From Datnioides undecimradiatus (taxonomy: Eukaryota; Chordata; Actinopteri; Lobotiformes; Datnioididae), in contig WARS01000011.1 in NCBI GenBank assembly GCA_008933995.1, forward strand, positions 9,329,516 to 9,393,515: a DNA stretch of 64,000 bases, given 5' to 3'. A model generated the notes under the pieces. It ran no database searches. It had not been told where the DNA came from and saw nothing but the letters and a program-made list of their open reading frames with translations. Shown piece after piece: positions 37,136-48,998 of the stretch (positions within the stretch are counted from its first letter, which is position 1; each line of letters starts with the position of its first letter). The translations under genes were made by a program, and so were the position numbers.

Positions 37136-39890
37136 TGAGAGAGAGCGGGGTGGGGGTGGGGGGCAACCAAGCAGCACTGGCGGAGTAAAATCACCATCAT
37201 CAAAAACATTTTTACCTCCTGCGCCGGGGGGGTCAAAATACTTTCAGGTGTTGTTAAATAACCTTGAGGGTTGTATTAAATGGTATTTTTCACAAAAACT
37301 GACAGTAGCTCTCAGACTAAAATGTATTGACAAGGACAGGCTAGGGGGTCCACTGATTTACTATACTGATAGCAGGAAAAACAATATGCGGCAACTGCCC
37401 AAATATTATTCTCAAAACAGTGGGTGTTTTTATGGTATGAGCCCACAAATTAGTGTCTCTACTGATGTATAGACAGACTGGCTGTAAATACATGAACCCA
37501 TGAGCATGCAGTACCAACAGCTTGTGTGAGTGAGGTAAATTCACTGGCAATGATAACTTCATTTTTATTCCCCATTCACTCCTAAATGTTTCCTCAGGGG
37601 CTTCACCATCTATCACAAACTAACCATTTAAATGTACATTTTTAATGTTGCCTTGCTGGTGTCATTTGGCAGACATTTCACAAGTTAAAAGGCAGTAGTC
37701 ATTTCAGTTGGTCCTGGCTCTGACTCGTGTCTTTGGCTGGCCATTTCTCCATAGCAACTGCAGTGAAGACCAGAGGCTTACAGATATCATTGCATTCAGA
37801 GACTTCTGCTGCAATCTAAAAAAAACCCCCAAAACAACAAAAACATTATTTCTAGGCCACAGCGTTGATATAACTTTATTGAACACTGAAGTTGAAGAAC
37901 ACGTACATTTTTGAGTAAGAGCAACAGGAGAAAACAATGCATACAAGTGCTAAGAATTTTTTATTTCAGTTCTAATAGGACCTAGTGTAGTTCATGGTGT
38001 TGCACTTTGCTAGCTGATATAAAGCAGGTCACATGTACGGTTTCCCACACATTTAAGTGACTCAAAGATTGTGAAAATTGCCTAAACTTGACTTTGACAT
38101 TTTGTTATTGATTATACATGATTTATTACTTTTGATATTCCTGTTCAAATGTATTTTTCTAAATGTGTACTGATTGGTTTATATTTCTTAAATTATGTTT
38201 AATCTGTTTTCATTTTACAGCACGATGTCTGAAAATGTTATTTTGTGCCAAAACATTTTCAAACATGGTTCACTTTCAGAATTTGGTGGCTTTGCAGAGG
38301 TTGGCTTGCACCAGAACAACATCTTCACAGTTGAAAGACGATGATGCATGAACTACTCATATAAACAAATAATGACATAAAGTATGTGACACTATGAATT
38401 CAACATATATGATTTGTGGCCTTAAAAATTTGTCAACCAACCTCGTGAACTAAGTTACTGTAATCAGAGATCGGACTGAATAAGACTGAGACTGACAGAC
38501 TGCATTTTGATATTGGGACACTGGGAGTCATCCTCTGTGTTTGATTGGTAAATAATACCTGGCCCATGTTACAAGTTTAAAAAGGGTGATGGAAACGTCA
38601 CTAAATATAACATGTTTAAGTTAAATATATCTTGCTGCCTGTAGAGAAGTGAGCTGTGAGCAGCCGAACTCATTCATTCAACTTATGTGAACTGTCATTA
38701 ATCTCTGTTCAGATATTAGATTTTGCATAAAGTAAGAGATGTTTCCGTGACTCTCCTACTGATTACTGTCACACTGCAGCAATTTATCTCTGTCTTTAAA
38801 AAACAACAACAACAGGGGCCAAGTGGCTGGAGCTGAACTGGCAGTGGTACAATGTGCTGCATTAACAGCAAAGTGATTCATTATTTTGCAGTTACATGGG
38901 CAGAAAATATAGACACTCTCAACTGATCCCACTATCTCTCCCTGCAAAAGCAAAATGTCACTGTCTAATTAATCTTTCTTGGGGCGAATACAATTGTTGA
39001 GTAATAGTAGATTTTTAGTAGTTTCTTGCAATTACCATTGCATTCTATAAAGAATAAGTAAAAACATACATACATATTATTAAGTTTTTAGTTTTTGGTT
39101 TTCAACACAAAACACAAAACTTTCATTGACAGTCAATTGTCAATCTATTATTTTAATAAAAAATATAGACATAAAATACATAAAATTAAGCCATTTGTCG
39201 TTTTGCTAGGAACCTTCTGCAAACCTCTCAAGAACCCCTGGTGAACCATTGTTTTAAACAACTCGATAACCACATTAAAAAGTGGATAAACATTTGATAC
39301 ATAGGTACTAAATCAATACCATCATTCTAAAAATAATACCAACAACAGCGTTTTTCGTTTTCAGCCTCACTCTATCACGAGTGTGCTAGAGTTATGTTTT
39401 GTTTTTTTTTAAATATCAAACACATGAAGTTTCTGTCATACTTACGAAATTGCGAACCAAAATGAGAGCACGTAATTACACAGCTGTATTTGTTGTTAGA
39501 ACATTTCATTCAGGTCCTCTTATTTCAAATGTCTTGTTTCAACTTGAAGGCTGGGTGCCAATATTTTATTTTTCAATTCTTATTTACATTTTTTTTTTCT
39601 TACTTAAACATGCTAATAAAAAGTTATAGTTATATACAAATTAAATTATAAAAGCCTGTTCTGAATTGTTTTTTCTGTAGTTCCAGTTGCATTTTCAATC
39701 CGAAGTGGAGGCAGCGCTGCCGCAGCGTCATCTAACGGCTGTTTCAGGAAAATCATCACTATTTCGCCTCTATAATCTTTGACCATGCATCGCGTTTTCC
39801 CCACTGGAAGGGTACCCATTAGTCCAATGCATCAACACCCTAAGGGCACTATATCACGTTTTCTTTAAGGATATACCGAGCAGTCAAGTC
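35396..39890. other. Intergenic, no gene found
   Basis: There is no supported exon. The compound TG/GA/G-rich microsatellite at 37094-37162 is the only clear structure. A GC-richer patch at about 39700-39800 has no recognised content. Confidence 0.55.
37094..37162. repeat. Compound microsatellite (TG)n-(GA)n-G-rich
   Basis: About 16 TG units are followed by GA units and then GGGGTGGGGGTGGGGGG. The open frame crossing it is low-complexity and not a gene. Confidence 0.95.
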
Positions 39891-39965
39891 AAGTCAATTT
39901 TATCTATTCAGAGTATCAGAAATTACACATTTGCCTCAAGTAGCTTTATAATCTGTGGACAGTGC
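39891..39965 (-). repeat. LINE/SINE 3' tail fragment, minus orientation
   Basis: The sequence AGTCAAGTCAAGTCAATTTTATCTATTCAGAGTATCA and the following TTGCCTCAAG is the reverse complement of a fish retroposon tail ending in TTGACTTGACTTGAC. Only the tail is recognisable. Confidence 0.5.
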
Positions 39966-40439
39966 ACAAGATGTGTTTAGAGATCCAGCAGACCATCTTC
40001 AAAAAGTGTGTTGATCCCACAGTCTGCACCTCACAGCTGACTGTCTCAAACGTGTCTCTACTCCTGATCATATTTCACTTTATTTCTCACCTTTGATTAA
40101 ATGATCAAAGAAAACAAAAACAACTAAAGAAGAAACAACCCAATCAATTAACAAGTGATTTGGAATACACACAATCTGGAAAGTATAATTTAAGAAAAAC
40201 CCATAAACATTAATAAGATGGTTTAAACGTAGTGTAGTTTTACTTTATCTATTGCGTCTGACCAATCGGCAAACAACAGACACATTGCCCCCTGTCGTTT
40301 AAATATGTAGGTACATGTTTGAATATCATTTCTAAACACACGAATTAACTTTTTTCTGTCGCATGTTCGACATTGTTTATTTGCATTTTGTAAAATCATA
40401 GGAGACTGACAGGTCTACTTCGCTTACTTAAACGTGCTT

Positions 40440-40833
40440 GTTGATTTGCATACGTCAGATTACCATTGCAACGTCTATTTACCATGGTAACCACTACCAA
40501 CGCGCTGGTCCGTCAACAAAACCTGTCCGGTTTTTGGTCCGTTTGAACATTTGTCCGTAATGAAACAAGTAGGTTTTGCTCTGCCATCATGTATCGACAG
40601 AGCTGTCAAGGAAATTAGCTTAGCGTGACCAGGGAAGAAGTTTCAAAATTCAGATTTGCCGCTTGAGTTGTAACCAGCATCGTTAGACTGGCTACTGTAG
40701 CTGACTTTGTGTAAACGGAAGCTTGTCATCGGCAGCGAGGAATTAACGTGAACGTATCTCCGGATCAATATTGTAACGAGGCTGCAACTCTGCCTCGGCT
40801 AACTAGAACAACCTGTTCTTAATCGTTTAAAGC
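40440..40833 (+). promoter_or_regulatory. pex11a: pex11a promoter and 5' UTR region
   Basis: This is the region just before the start codon. It has a CRE-like TACGTCAG at 40451-40458 and two X-box-like motifs at 40459-40472 and 40478-40491, and it is richer in CpG than its surroundings. No TATA box is evident. The transcription start is not determined. Confidence 0.5.
40459..40491. promoter_or_regulatory. Paired RFX X-box-like motifs
   Basis: ATTACCATTGCAAC and TTTACCATGGTAAC, 5 bp apart, fit the X-box pattern GTNRCC-N(0-3)-RGYAAC. The second has a perfect right half and one mismatch on the left; the first has one mismatch in each half. RFX factors bind such sites in promoters of ciliary genes. 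Confidence 0.45.
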
Positions 40834-40889
40834 ATGGATGCGTTTGTAAAGTTTACAAGTCAAAGTCAAGGAAGAGACCGCATATTCAG
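40834..40889 (+). CDS. pex11a: pex11a exon 1
   Basis: It encodes the first 18 residues plus two bases of Arg19. The donor is TTCAG|GTGAGT. Confidence 0.94.
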
Positions 40890-43800
40890 GTGAGTTGATA
40901 GGAGTTATCCGTTAAACTCTTGTCTTTGTATTTTATTAGTAGAAATGTAAAGTTAAGTCTCCAGACAAGTGAGGAGCAACAGCAAAGTGGGCTGAGAGCT
41001 CTGAAATGAATGACAACTTTCTTCTCCCCTCCTTTCTTTAATTCAGGGCAACCCAGTATGCATGCGCACTGTCGATATATTTACTAAGAAAGAACTCTGA
41101 AAGAAAGGACCTCGTGGCAAAACTCAAGAGTCTTGAAACCACCATGAGCGCCGGACGAAAACGTGAGTTTAACTTAATCACTGTAAAGGGACAGAGGGAG
41201 GGGGCAGTCAGCAGCTCCAGCAGTTAAAGTTACAGGAGGTCCCAAGTAAAATGAAGAATACAGTAACTTAACGAAAAATATGATAATTAAAAAGAATCCA
41301 ATTAAGAATGTAATATCCATGTTACTGTGGTTCAACATGCTCTCATGTACACAACTTAGCTTTGACTGTGTCTACCATATGTGCCTGTGTCTGGTGCAAA
41401 ATTGTGTTCAGGAGTCCCATCCCAGTAATATTTATTTTGAATTGACATTTTGTCTCCTATTAAAAATAACAATTGTCCTCTTTTAGTCTTCTGATTCACA
41501 ACCTGATTAATAACACATCGAGAGAACAAAATAACAGGGAGTTCCTTCAAATAACTCCTGACAATAAAGCTGCATCTCTTTTATTTAAGTCTATGCTTTG
41601 ATCATTTTAATATTTAGATGAGGTGTTTAGCCCTGAATGTTAAATGCCTTTTTTAAAAGAAATTCTCTTTTCAGAATTCAAACAAAAAAAGTAAAGCAAA
41701 GCTGTAACTCTGGACCTGTTGAGGAAATAAATTAGCCGTTCATTTATGTTTTTATAAATGATTTAAACAAACAAATGATTGGTTCTTAGAGGTTAGTCAT
41801 CAAGATAAAGAAAGATTGTTTCTCACTAATCATTTCACCAGTGGCTCTCTTGCACCTTGCGCTTCTATTTTTCTGTATTTACATTGTTTTTCTTGTATCT
41901 GTACATATTGTTCTGGTAATAATGTGAAATCTCAGTTTCTATCGGGTGTGCCCTCACCAACCGTGTCTAACTGCTGATTTTTTTTGCTCTTTAAAAAACA
42001 AGAAAATCTCTACTACAATGTCAGGATTGGCTCTTGATTAGTCACTCTTTGAGGTCAACAAGGCAGCAGTTAAGTCAGAGCAAATATCAGCTTAGGTTGC
42101 TTCACAATCTCCAGTCATTCATCACCAGTGATTCCAAAATCTCATCTGTTTGATGAAAACCTTTGGAACACCACTTTTGCTTTACGAAATACAGATTCCT
42201 TAATAGAATAGAAAAGAATAAAGGCAGCATGCGTTTGTTTTAATAGAACTGGGATCATGGAAATTAAGAAAAGGTTGCACAATTTGAACATTTGTGTTGA
42301 GGCAAATGATGAATGAAGATTCTACAATGTCATTTTTCTTTTCTCTGTGTATCAATTTTTTTTCCTTTGCGCTAAATATATTTAATTTCTGTTTATTTTT
42401 ACTCTTATTGAAGGTGGTCTGTATTTCAGGTGAGGTTTCCTATCTGTGCTATGACAAACTGAAATCTGTGTAAATCATTCCATCAAATCAGCATCAAAGT
42501 TATTTTGTTCTTCTTTTTCAGCGATGATACAATCTTCACCTAACTCCATCATACTGTCTCTAAAAAAATATTTACAACCATGTTGCCAAGATATGTTGAT
42601 GAAAGGATGTTTGATGAGGACATTTAATGAAAATTCACCCCTTAAATGTTTATTTTATACAGCTAAAGTTAGACCGTGGACAAGCATTATGCAATACCTT
42701 TGAGGATGATCCAAATAGTGAATCAGGTTACATGTGTCAGTGCTCTATAAAAGTACAGTATCAACTGCACTGAAACTTAGTTTAGTTGAATCTGACACCT
42801 CTCTTTGTGTAGTCAGCTCATGGCTTAGACCACGCTAATAGCTGTTTATGGCTGTGGCTTTTCCCCCACTGTGAGCTGAGATAGACATTGTGTGGGCGAG
42901 TGCACAGTGTGACCTGCACTAACTGTGGCTGTAGATCTGATGATTCTGACTGGCTTTGACAGCCCCTAGGTAGGTTCACTTTACAACCTGGGGAGGATTT
43001 TGAAACTTTTGACATTTTATGGTTTCAAATGAATTCTTTTTTTTTCTTGGAGACTTGACATGACGCCACACAGAAATGAAAGATAAGTTGCTGCCTTAGA
43101 GCAGGGTCAGGGAATAAAGACTTAGTCCCCGTTGATGTGGTCCCAGTAGAGCTGTATCCGGGCCAAAGCTGGAGCTCTGTTGGTGCGCCACTTAATTATC
43201 TCTTCTCTGCATCAGAGCTGTAGCTATGGGGCCCCCCTGAATCTGTGCCTGGTGAGGGAGACACTTAGGTCTCAACATTTAAAAAAAAAAAAAAAAAAAA
43301 AAACAACCCTCACAAGAGGCAAATGTACATGTGATAACTTGTGAATGATGCTAATGGTGGGCCTTTGGAAGGATTCAGACAGCAAGGGAGAGCCTCAGGT
43401 ACAATGGGCGCCATCACAGTATGTAAACACACTGAGTGACTGGAGTGGGACTTCTTACCCTCACAGGATCAAATGTAACATACGGGGAAAGTTACTGTAG
43501 GTTAACTTTATTCTGCTGTCCATAGCACACTGTTACTGTGAAATGTTAACCTGACATTTCATATTAAATTGATTACTGCTCTAATACCCTTTTTCTCTTC
43601 CTCCTTTGTCAGTGTTCAGACTGGGGAACACAGTAAATTCCATTGAGGCTGCTAAGCGAACCATGCAGCTCACTGACCGAGTCCTGAGCCTGTTCCTCAC
43701 TGCAGCCAACATCAGCCGCGCCCTCTACTTTATCTGTGACAATGTACTTTGGGCCAGAAGCGTCGGTCTTATCAAAGATATTGAGAAGGAACGCTGGAAC

Positions 43801-44181
43801 CTAAATGCCTCTCGCTGCTACTTCCTCTCTCTGGTTATGAATTTGACCAGAGATGTTTATGTAATCGCCACGTTAATGGTACAGAGAACAAGAGATAAAC
43901 ACTTTAGAGAGAAAGTAAATCAGCATCTCAGTGAGAATCCCGAAGTAGCTGATGTTGTCATTCCTCAGCTTGATGCATTTCTCTTTCTGCTGTTGGAGAG
44001 CCTAAAATCACATCCAGCTGTTGCCTTGGACACACTCAAGAATATATGTGATGTCTTCATTCCCCTAGACAAGTTGGGTATTTACCAGTCCAACCCAGGA
44101 GTGGTGGGGTTTTGTGGTCTGATATCATCACTGATTGGGATTGTAACCCTTGCACAGCCCAAGTTAAGAATCAAACCGTGA
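40834..44181 (+). CDS. pex11a: Peroxisomal membrane protein PEX11A (complete, three exons)
   Basis: PEX11 proteins sit in the peroxisomal membrane, where an amphipathic helix remodels the bilayer and promotes elongation and division of peroxisomes together with the fission machinery. The exons 40834-40889, 41047-41162 and 43613-44181 give 741 nt, coding 246 residues, close to the roughly 247 of the human protein. The start ATG has a strong context (A at -3, G at +4). The N-terminus MDAFVKFTSQSQGRDRIFRA is typical, followed by GRKLFRLGN (about 54-62), ALYFICDNVLWARSVGL, RDVYVIATLM, a C-terminal hydrophobic segment (about 221-238, VVGFCGLISSLIGIVTLA) and the short tail PKLRIKP. The QGRDR..RATQY.C start and FICD..LW.RSVGL favour the alpha over the beta paralogue. 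Pex11b remains a less likely alternative. Confidence 0.95.
41047..41162 (+). CDS. pex11a: pex11a exon 2
   Basis: The acceptor is TTAATTCAG|G and the donor is AAAAC|GTGAGT. The exon encodes ATQYACALSIYLL and the charged segment up to MSAGRK, and completes Arg19 at its first base. Intron 1 is only 157 bp. Confidence 0.94.
41163..43612 (+). other. pex11a: pex11a intron 2
   Basis: This 2450-bp GT-AG intron is AT-rich with no recognised exon. A 23-base A run at 43281-43303 could be a retroposon tail, but no family is recognised upstream of it. Confidence 0.85.
43613..44181 (+). CDS. pex11a: pex11a exon 3
   Basis: The acceptor TTTGTCAG at 43605-43612 completes Leu58, giving GRKLFRLGN. The exon holds most of the protein, including the membrane-remodelling helices and the C-terminal hydrophobic segment, and ends at TGA 44179-44181. 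The in-frame ATG just inside the intron boundary is not used. Confidence 0.95.
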
Positions 44182-47100
44182 TGACGATGTTGGAGATAAA
44201 CCTGTCTGACTAACTGCAGATAAAAAAGGTTTATCAGGACAGCTTTTTTAATAGAGTCATTAAGCTGGAGCTGCAACGGTGCATTAAGGTTAACACTCTG
44301 CATAATGTGAGAAAAATGTATTTTTGCAGAACACCGAAGCCAAAAAAACCTGGAAGACTTGTAGGTTTCTGGAATGACTGGATTTGATTGTTGTGCAGCA
44401 GAGCTTTCAATTAATTTATTGTTTGGTTACTTGTGATTACATCAATCTTCATAAATTGACACAAAAGTTCTGTGAATGGGGTTTAGTTCATGTTTAAGTT
44501 TTACACTGGTTTAAAGGGAGCAAATCAAGTTTATATGGAAAAAAAAAATCAAGGGCCAAGCCTGTGTGCATTCCTGAATTCTCACACAACACCAGCAGTT
44601 TTATAAATGATGTACTTGAAAAATAAGGGCTCCTGCTTACTGAAGCAAGCTATTGCATCTACTTGTGTTGCACCCAAAAGAAACAACTTAAACTGGGGCA
44701 AATTCTGACTCTCATTTAGTTGTGGTAATTCAGACGTCCACTATCTTTTTCTGTTTTCTCTTTTGTGATAAAATGCTGTTTAAAGTTCTAACTCTGATTC
44801 ACATAAGCTGCTTCTCTGCTGATAGTGCTTCCAGCTAGAAAAAGAAGTTGTTAACAATCTGTTAATTATTTTTCTGTCTGCCATCCATTGCATGGCCTGG
44901 ACTTTGACTGTCAGCAGACAGTACCCCCCACCCATGTGTATTCTCTATTTAATTTACAAATACACACTAGATGACATGTTCACAATAATTAAATTCTTAA
45001 TATATTGTTCAGGAATTTATCTATGTGTATATATGTTTTTTGTAACACAATCCAAACAACTATGAGGATAAGCTAGAAACCTGCAGCTTCCACGAGTAAG
45101 TACTTTAAAAAGTATTTTTATGTGAGTCCTTAAAGCTGCACATGCACATGATGTTTATCACATGTAATAGTGTCTTTCATTGCAGATGACTAAATGTGCT
45201 CACTCTCACTTTAAATTAATGATTAAATGCTGTGCTTCTTAAAAACTATGTTTGTACTTGATGCTAATAGCCATTAACCATCTGAGTGGTGATCAAGGGG
45301 AAACTGCTGTGGTTCAGTGTAGACATGGAGTAACACTGCCCTCTAGGGGGAACATGACACTTTTATGAATTGAAAAGAGCTTTATTTTTCAATTATACTG
45401 AGACAACAATACACTTTTTTTCTGAAAGCTTTTCTCAAGAGGATGACATTGTGACAAAGCATCCACCATTTGAAAATTGCAAAAATATATTCCATTTCCC
45501 TTTCACCATACTTTGAGTTTTGCTGTGAAAAAAATGAACTAACTATGCAAAGATGAATCCATAAAAGGACATAACATATACAAAGCAATAAATAAACAAA
45601 TTTGTTCTCCTAGGTAGGCAGTCAGTTGTTATTGGCAAAATGTCTGATTTCACATTTCCAGTGAGGCATTGTTTTTCCTGTACCAACAAACAATTAAATG
45701 CACCTGTATGTAATTTGTAGAACTAGTTTGCTGGGCTGGGAATGGAAATGAAAACAAATTTCAGGCCATTCTTTCACACATAAGTTTATATGTGTGCAGA
45801 TAGCTAACATTAGATGATGAGATTTAATTGGTGTCCTGGAAAACCTTACATTTTTAAGATGTTGAATTTTCACATCTGGAAGAAATGTCCTATTCAAATG
45901 TGATATCCTGTCAGTGCCAATACACTTAATACATTTTACAAGGCATTTGATATCAACTCCATCTAAAAAACAAAGCACTTTGAAAAGTGGCGACAGTGTA
46001 AAACTACAGAAATGTGAATACAGCTGGCCTAAAGTTTTGTTTTTTTTTTCCAGAATACCAATGATAGTTTCATGCAGAGTGAATTTGCTCTTTGAATGAA
46101 AAAGGCACCTTCAGTAGTTAGCTCCTGCAACAGTTACAAAAAACACACCCATTGTAGTTAGCACTTGAAAAACCCTTTTCAGCAGGGGTCTGGTTTCCAA
46201 GAATATTAATGTGAATGGTACAATTATCTTCATTCATACTCTCCTCAGACTGATAATTTGCACAGGGAGTGTTACCCATGATGCAGTTTGTTTGATTACA
46301 TGTTTATTGTACAGTTGACCAATGGTACTTCGGTGGTACATAGGAAGCCCTTAACTTAGTTCTGTAAATTATTACTTGTAAGGTCTTGCGGACTGAATCC
46401 TATTATGTCGAAATTTCCCTCATTCAAATATGAATATCAGTACCTCTCTGTGTCTGTTACGAGTGAAAAATTCAGTGAAACACAAATAAATTATTTTGTA
46501 CATCTGGGCAGGCTGTGGGCACTTGTCTTTAAAACATTTTTTAACCTTTTGAGCCTCAATGATTTCCAGATCCATTACCAAAACAAAGAACACAGTTTTC
46601 AGACATATTGACTGATCAGACTTTTGTTGTGTGGAGCTATGAAGCACACTTGCGAACCTAATCAAAAGCATAAGGACAAAAGAATCATAAGAGTGTGAGG
46701 TCAGGCAGAATAATAAAAACACCTAACCATTGCTTTAAAGAATCCAGCATTACTTTTTAAATTTTTTTTCAGCATTAATGATATTTAATGCTCAAAATTG
46801 ATAAACACCATCTGGGCTAACAATTCTCATTTTCCCAAAAGTCAGTGCTAATAAATAATCCTTTCTTGGAAACGTTCATATGTGCCAAGACAGAGAAACT
46901 GTTTCTTAATCCTTCAAACATCCCAGAATACCAAATCTAAAATGTGTATATTTAATTTATGCAAAAAAGCTGCTACAAGTATTTGCACTGTGAAATCAAG
47001 AAAAGCAAAGCCCATTATTTAGTGTAGATTTCTGCAACGATTCTTTTGATAGTGGTGATTGATAGGACTGAATTAAATTCTTTTTACAGTTCATTATTTT

Positions 47101-48887
47101 CTGACAGATTGTGAATCGACTGAATTAAGCTAAACCAGCAAATAATTAAGACATACATGTACAAAAAAAAAAAAATCAAGAACACAGATTAAACAACTGT
47201 TACACAACAACTATCCAGTAACTTCCTTCATAGTGTGAGACTGCATTGAACTGCGCAGGTTGAACCCAAGAATATTTCAGAACCTGGGTCGTGTGATCTT
47301 AGAAATGTCTAAAAAAACATTTTAAGGCAAATATTTGTTTCATTCACTCCATCTTTAAGACAACAGTTGTGAACACATCTAGATTGACGCGACGACCAGG
47401 GAACACTGAAATCTGATCACTACCTCCAACTTCAGGCCACAGCTAATTTAGATGAAATAAAATTACAGGTTGTGGTAATTCAGACGTACCTGCCTTTGGT
47501 ACAAAATAATCCCACAAAAAACTATAATGAGTCCTGCTGGCAGCCTCTAGAGGTCAGCCTGCTCCTTCCACCCAGTGTGAACAGAGTGACCGACATACAG
47601 CGACTCACAGCGCGACCCTTCCCACGCTTCAAACGTGGGGCTGAAAAATCACAGTCCAGCTTGTTAAAGGCATCTCAATCACATCTAGCAGAACAACATC
47701 ATTTGTAACACTTACTGAAGTTGATTATTGTCACTAAACTTAACTCTCGTCAAGCCTTTAACCAAAGCAAAACCAAAATGTTTGGACAAGCTTGATTACT
47801 GAGATAAATACCCTGTAAGCTTCTAAAACTGCATGTGAAGTGATGTTTCACAGAGCAACTTCTGGTCATTCATCTGAAGCGTAAATAAAGCATGATTACT
47901 GTGTGCCAGCAAACAAACCTGTAACCAGAAGACTTGAGAGACATGTGAGTTGATAATGAAAAGGCAGTTCATGGTAGGCTATGTGTGGGTGAAATTGACA
48001 CGAAATGTGCACAAGTGTTATGTTGAAACCAGCATTATGGTACTGGGAGGAATGGTGCGGTGGCATTCCAACATTTCTCAGAAATGAAACAGGACTTTGG
48101 CAGAAAAGCTACATGGTAAAATTCTTTCTGATCAATACCCAAAGAAACTGGTCTCGACCATGGACTCTGTAGCACGTTTGTGAAACAGTTGTGAACATCC
48201 CGCGTTAAACTCTGTGATCTTATTGGTGATAAATTGGGACAAACCTTTTTCAAATATCGGCTATGTATAAATGACCAATGATGTTGTTTGAGGAGCGGTA
48301 CACTCTTCATGGCACAATCACATTAACATCATTATGTGATCTTATTACTGTAACTAATGAATAATTGATGTGACTGAACGTGTTATGTCAACATTTGAAT
48401 TTCTATCAGCAAACAGCAAATAAACAAATTCTGTGTGATAAATATAAAGACTTTAGTAGCATCTGTGCTCCCCTAAGATTGATTGTACCATCAGTTTAAT
48501 ACTTTTTATAAATCAATGCTTTTTTTTTTAGTTCTGACACAATAAAGGATGGAATAAAAATGCAATTAAGCAGGAAGGATCACATCTGTTTTGCAACAGA
48601 TTTGGCTTTCACTGTGTCATCTGACCATTGTACAGCAGAACAAAATCCAGCCATTGCACCCATAATCATCGTTGAAAGCCGTAATATTAAAGGGCAACGT
48701 TTGATCACGAGTCGGTGGTCTCAGCCCACTTTTGACAAATAACCTCGCTCCTTGGTTCCAGTGACGCTCGGAGGAGTAAAGTGAATAGTGTCTCAGTGAC
48801 GCCGGGACCCAGCTGGACAGTCTTTGGGTCCATTAGGAGTCTTTTGGTCCAGTCATATTACACCCTGCTGAGGGTAGAGGCCAGTTA
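44182..48887. other. Convergent 3' UTR region of pex11a (+) and the ELL gene (-)
   Basis: No coding exon is seen. pex11a has only weak ATTAAA candidates (near 44988 and 45222). For the minus-strand gene, a canonical AATAAA lies at 45386-45381, which would give a 3' UTR of about 3.5 kb. The region is AU-rich, as regulated 3' UTRs often are. The small frames here are chance. Confidence 0.55.
45381..45386 (-). terminator. Candidate polyadenylation signal of the ELL gene
   Basis: AATAAA on the minus strand (TTTATT on plus), in the context GAAAAATAAAGCTC. It is the most canonical signal before pex11a is reached; closer ones such as 46303-46308 are possible. Confidence 0.35.
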
Positions 48888-48998
48888 CTAGGAGAGTCCC
48901 TGTGCTTGGTCATAATCTGTAATCAGGCCTTTGATATGCGACAGTTTCTGATGGAGGTACTCGCACCGCTTCTTCTCTTCCCGATACCCAGGAAACTT
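48888..48998 (-). CDS. ell: ELL last exon
   Basis: The acceptor is CTATTCAG|AAG. The exon encodes [19 protein letters not shown] and the C-terminal helix of the occludin-homology domain, ending at TAG 48890-48888. Confidence 0.93.
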   Translation of the reverse strand, partial: KFPGYREEKKRCEYLHQKLSHIKGLITDYDQAQGLS

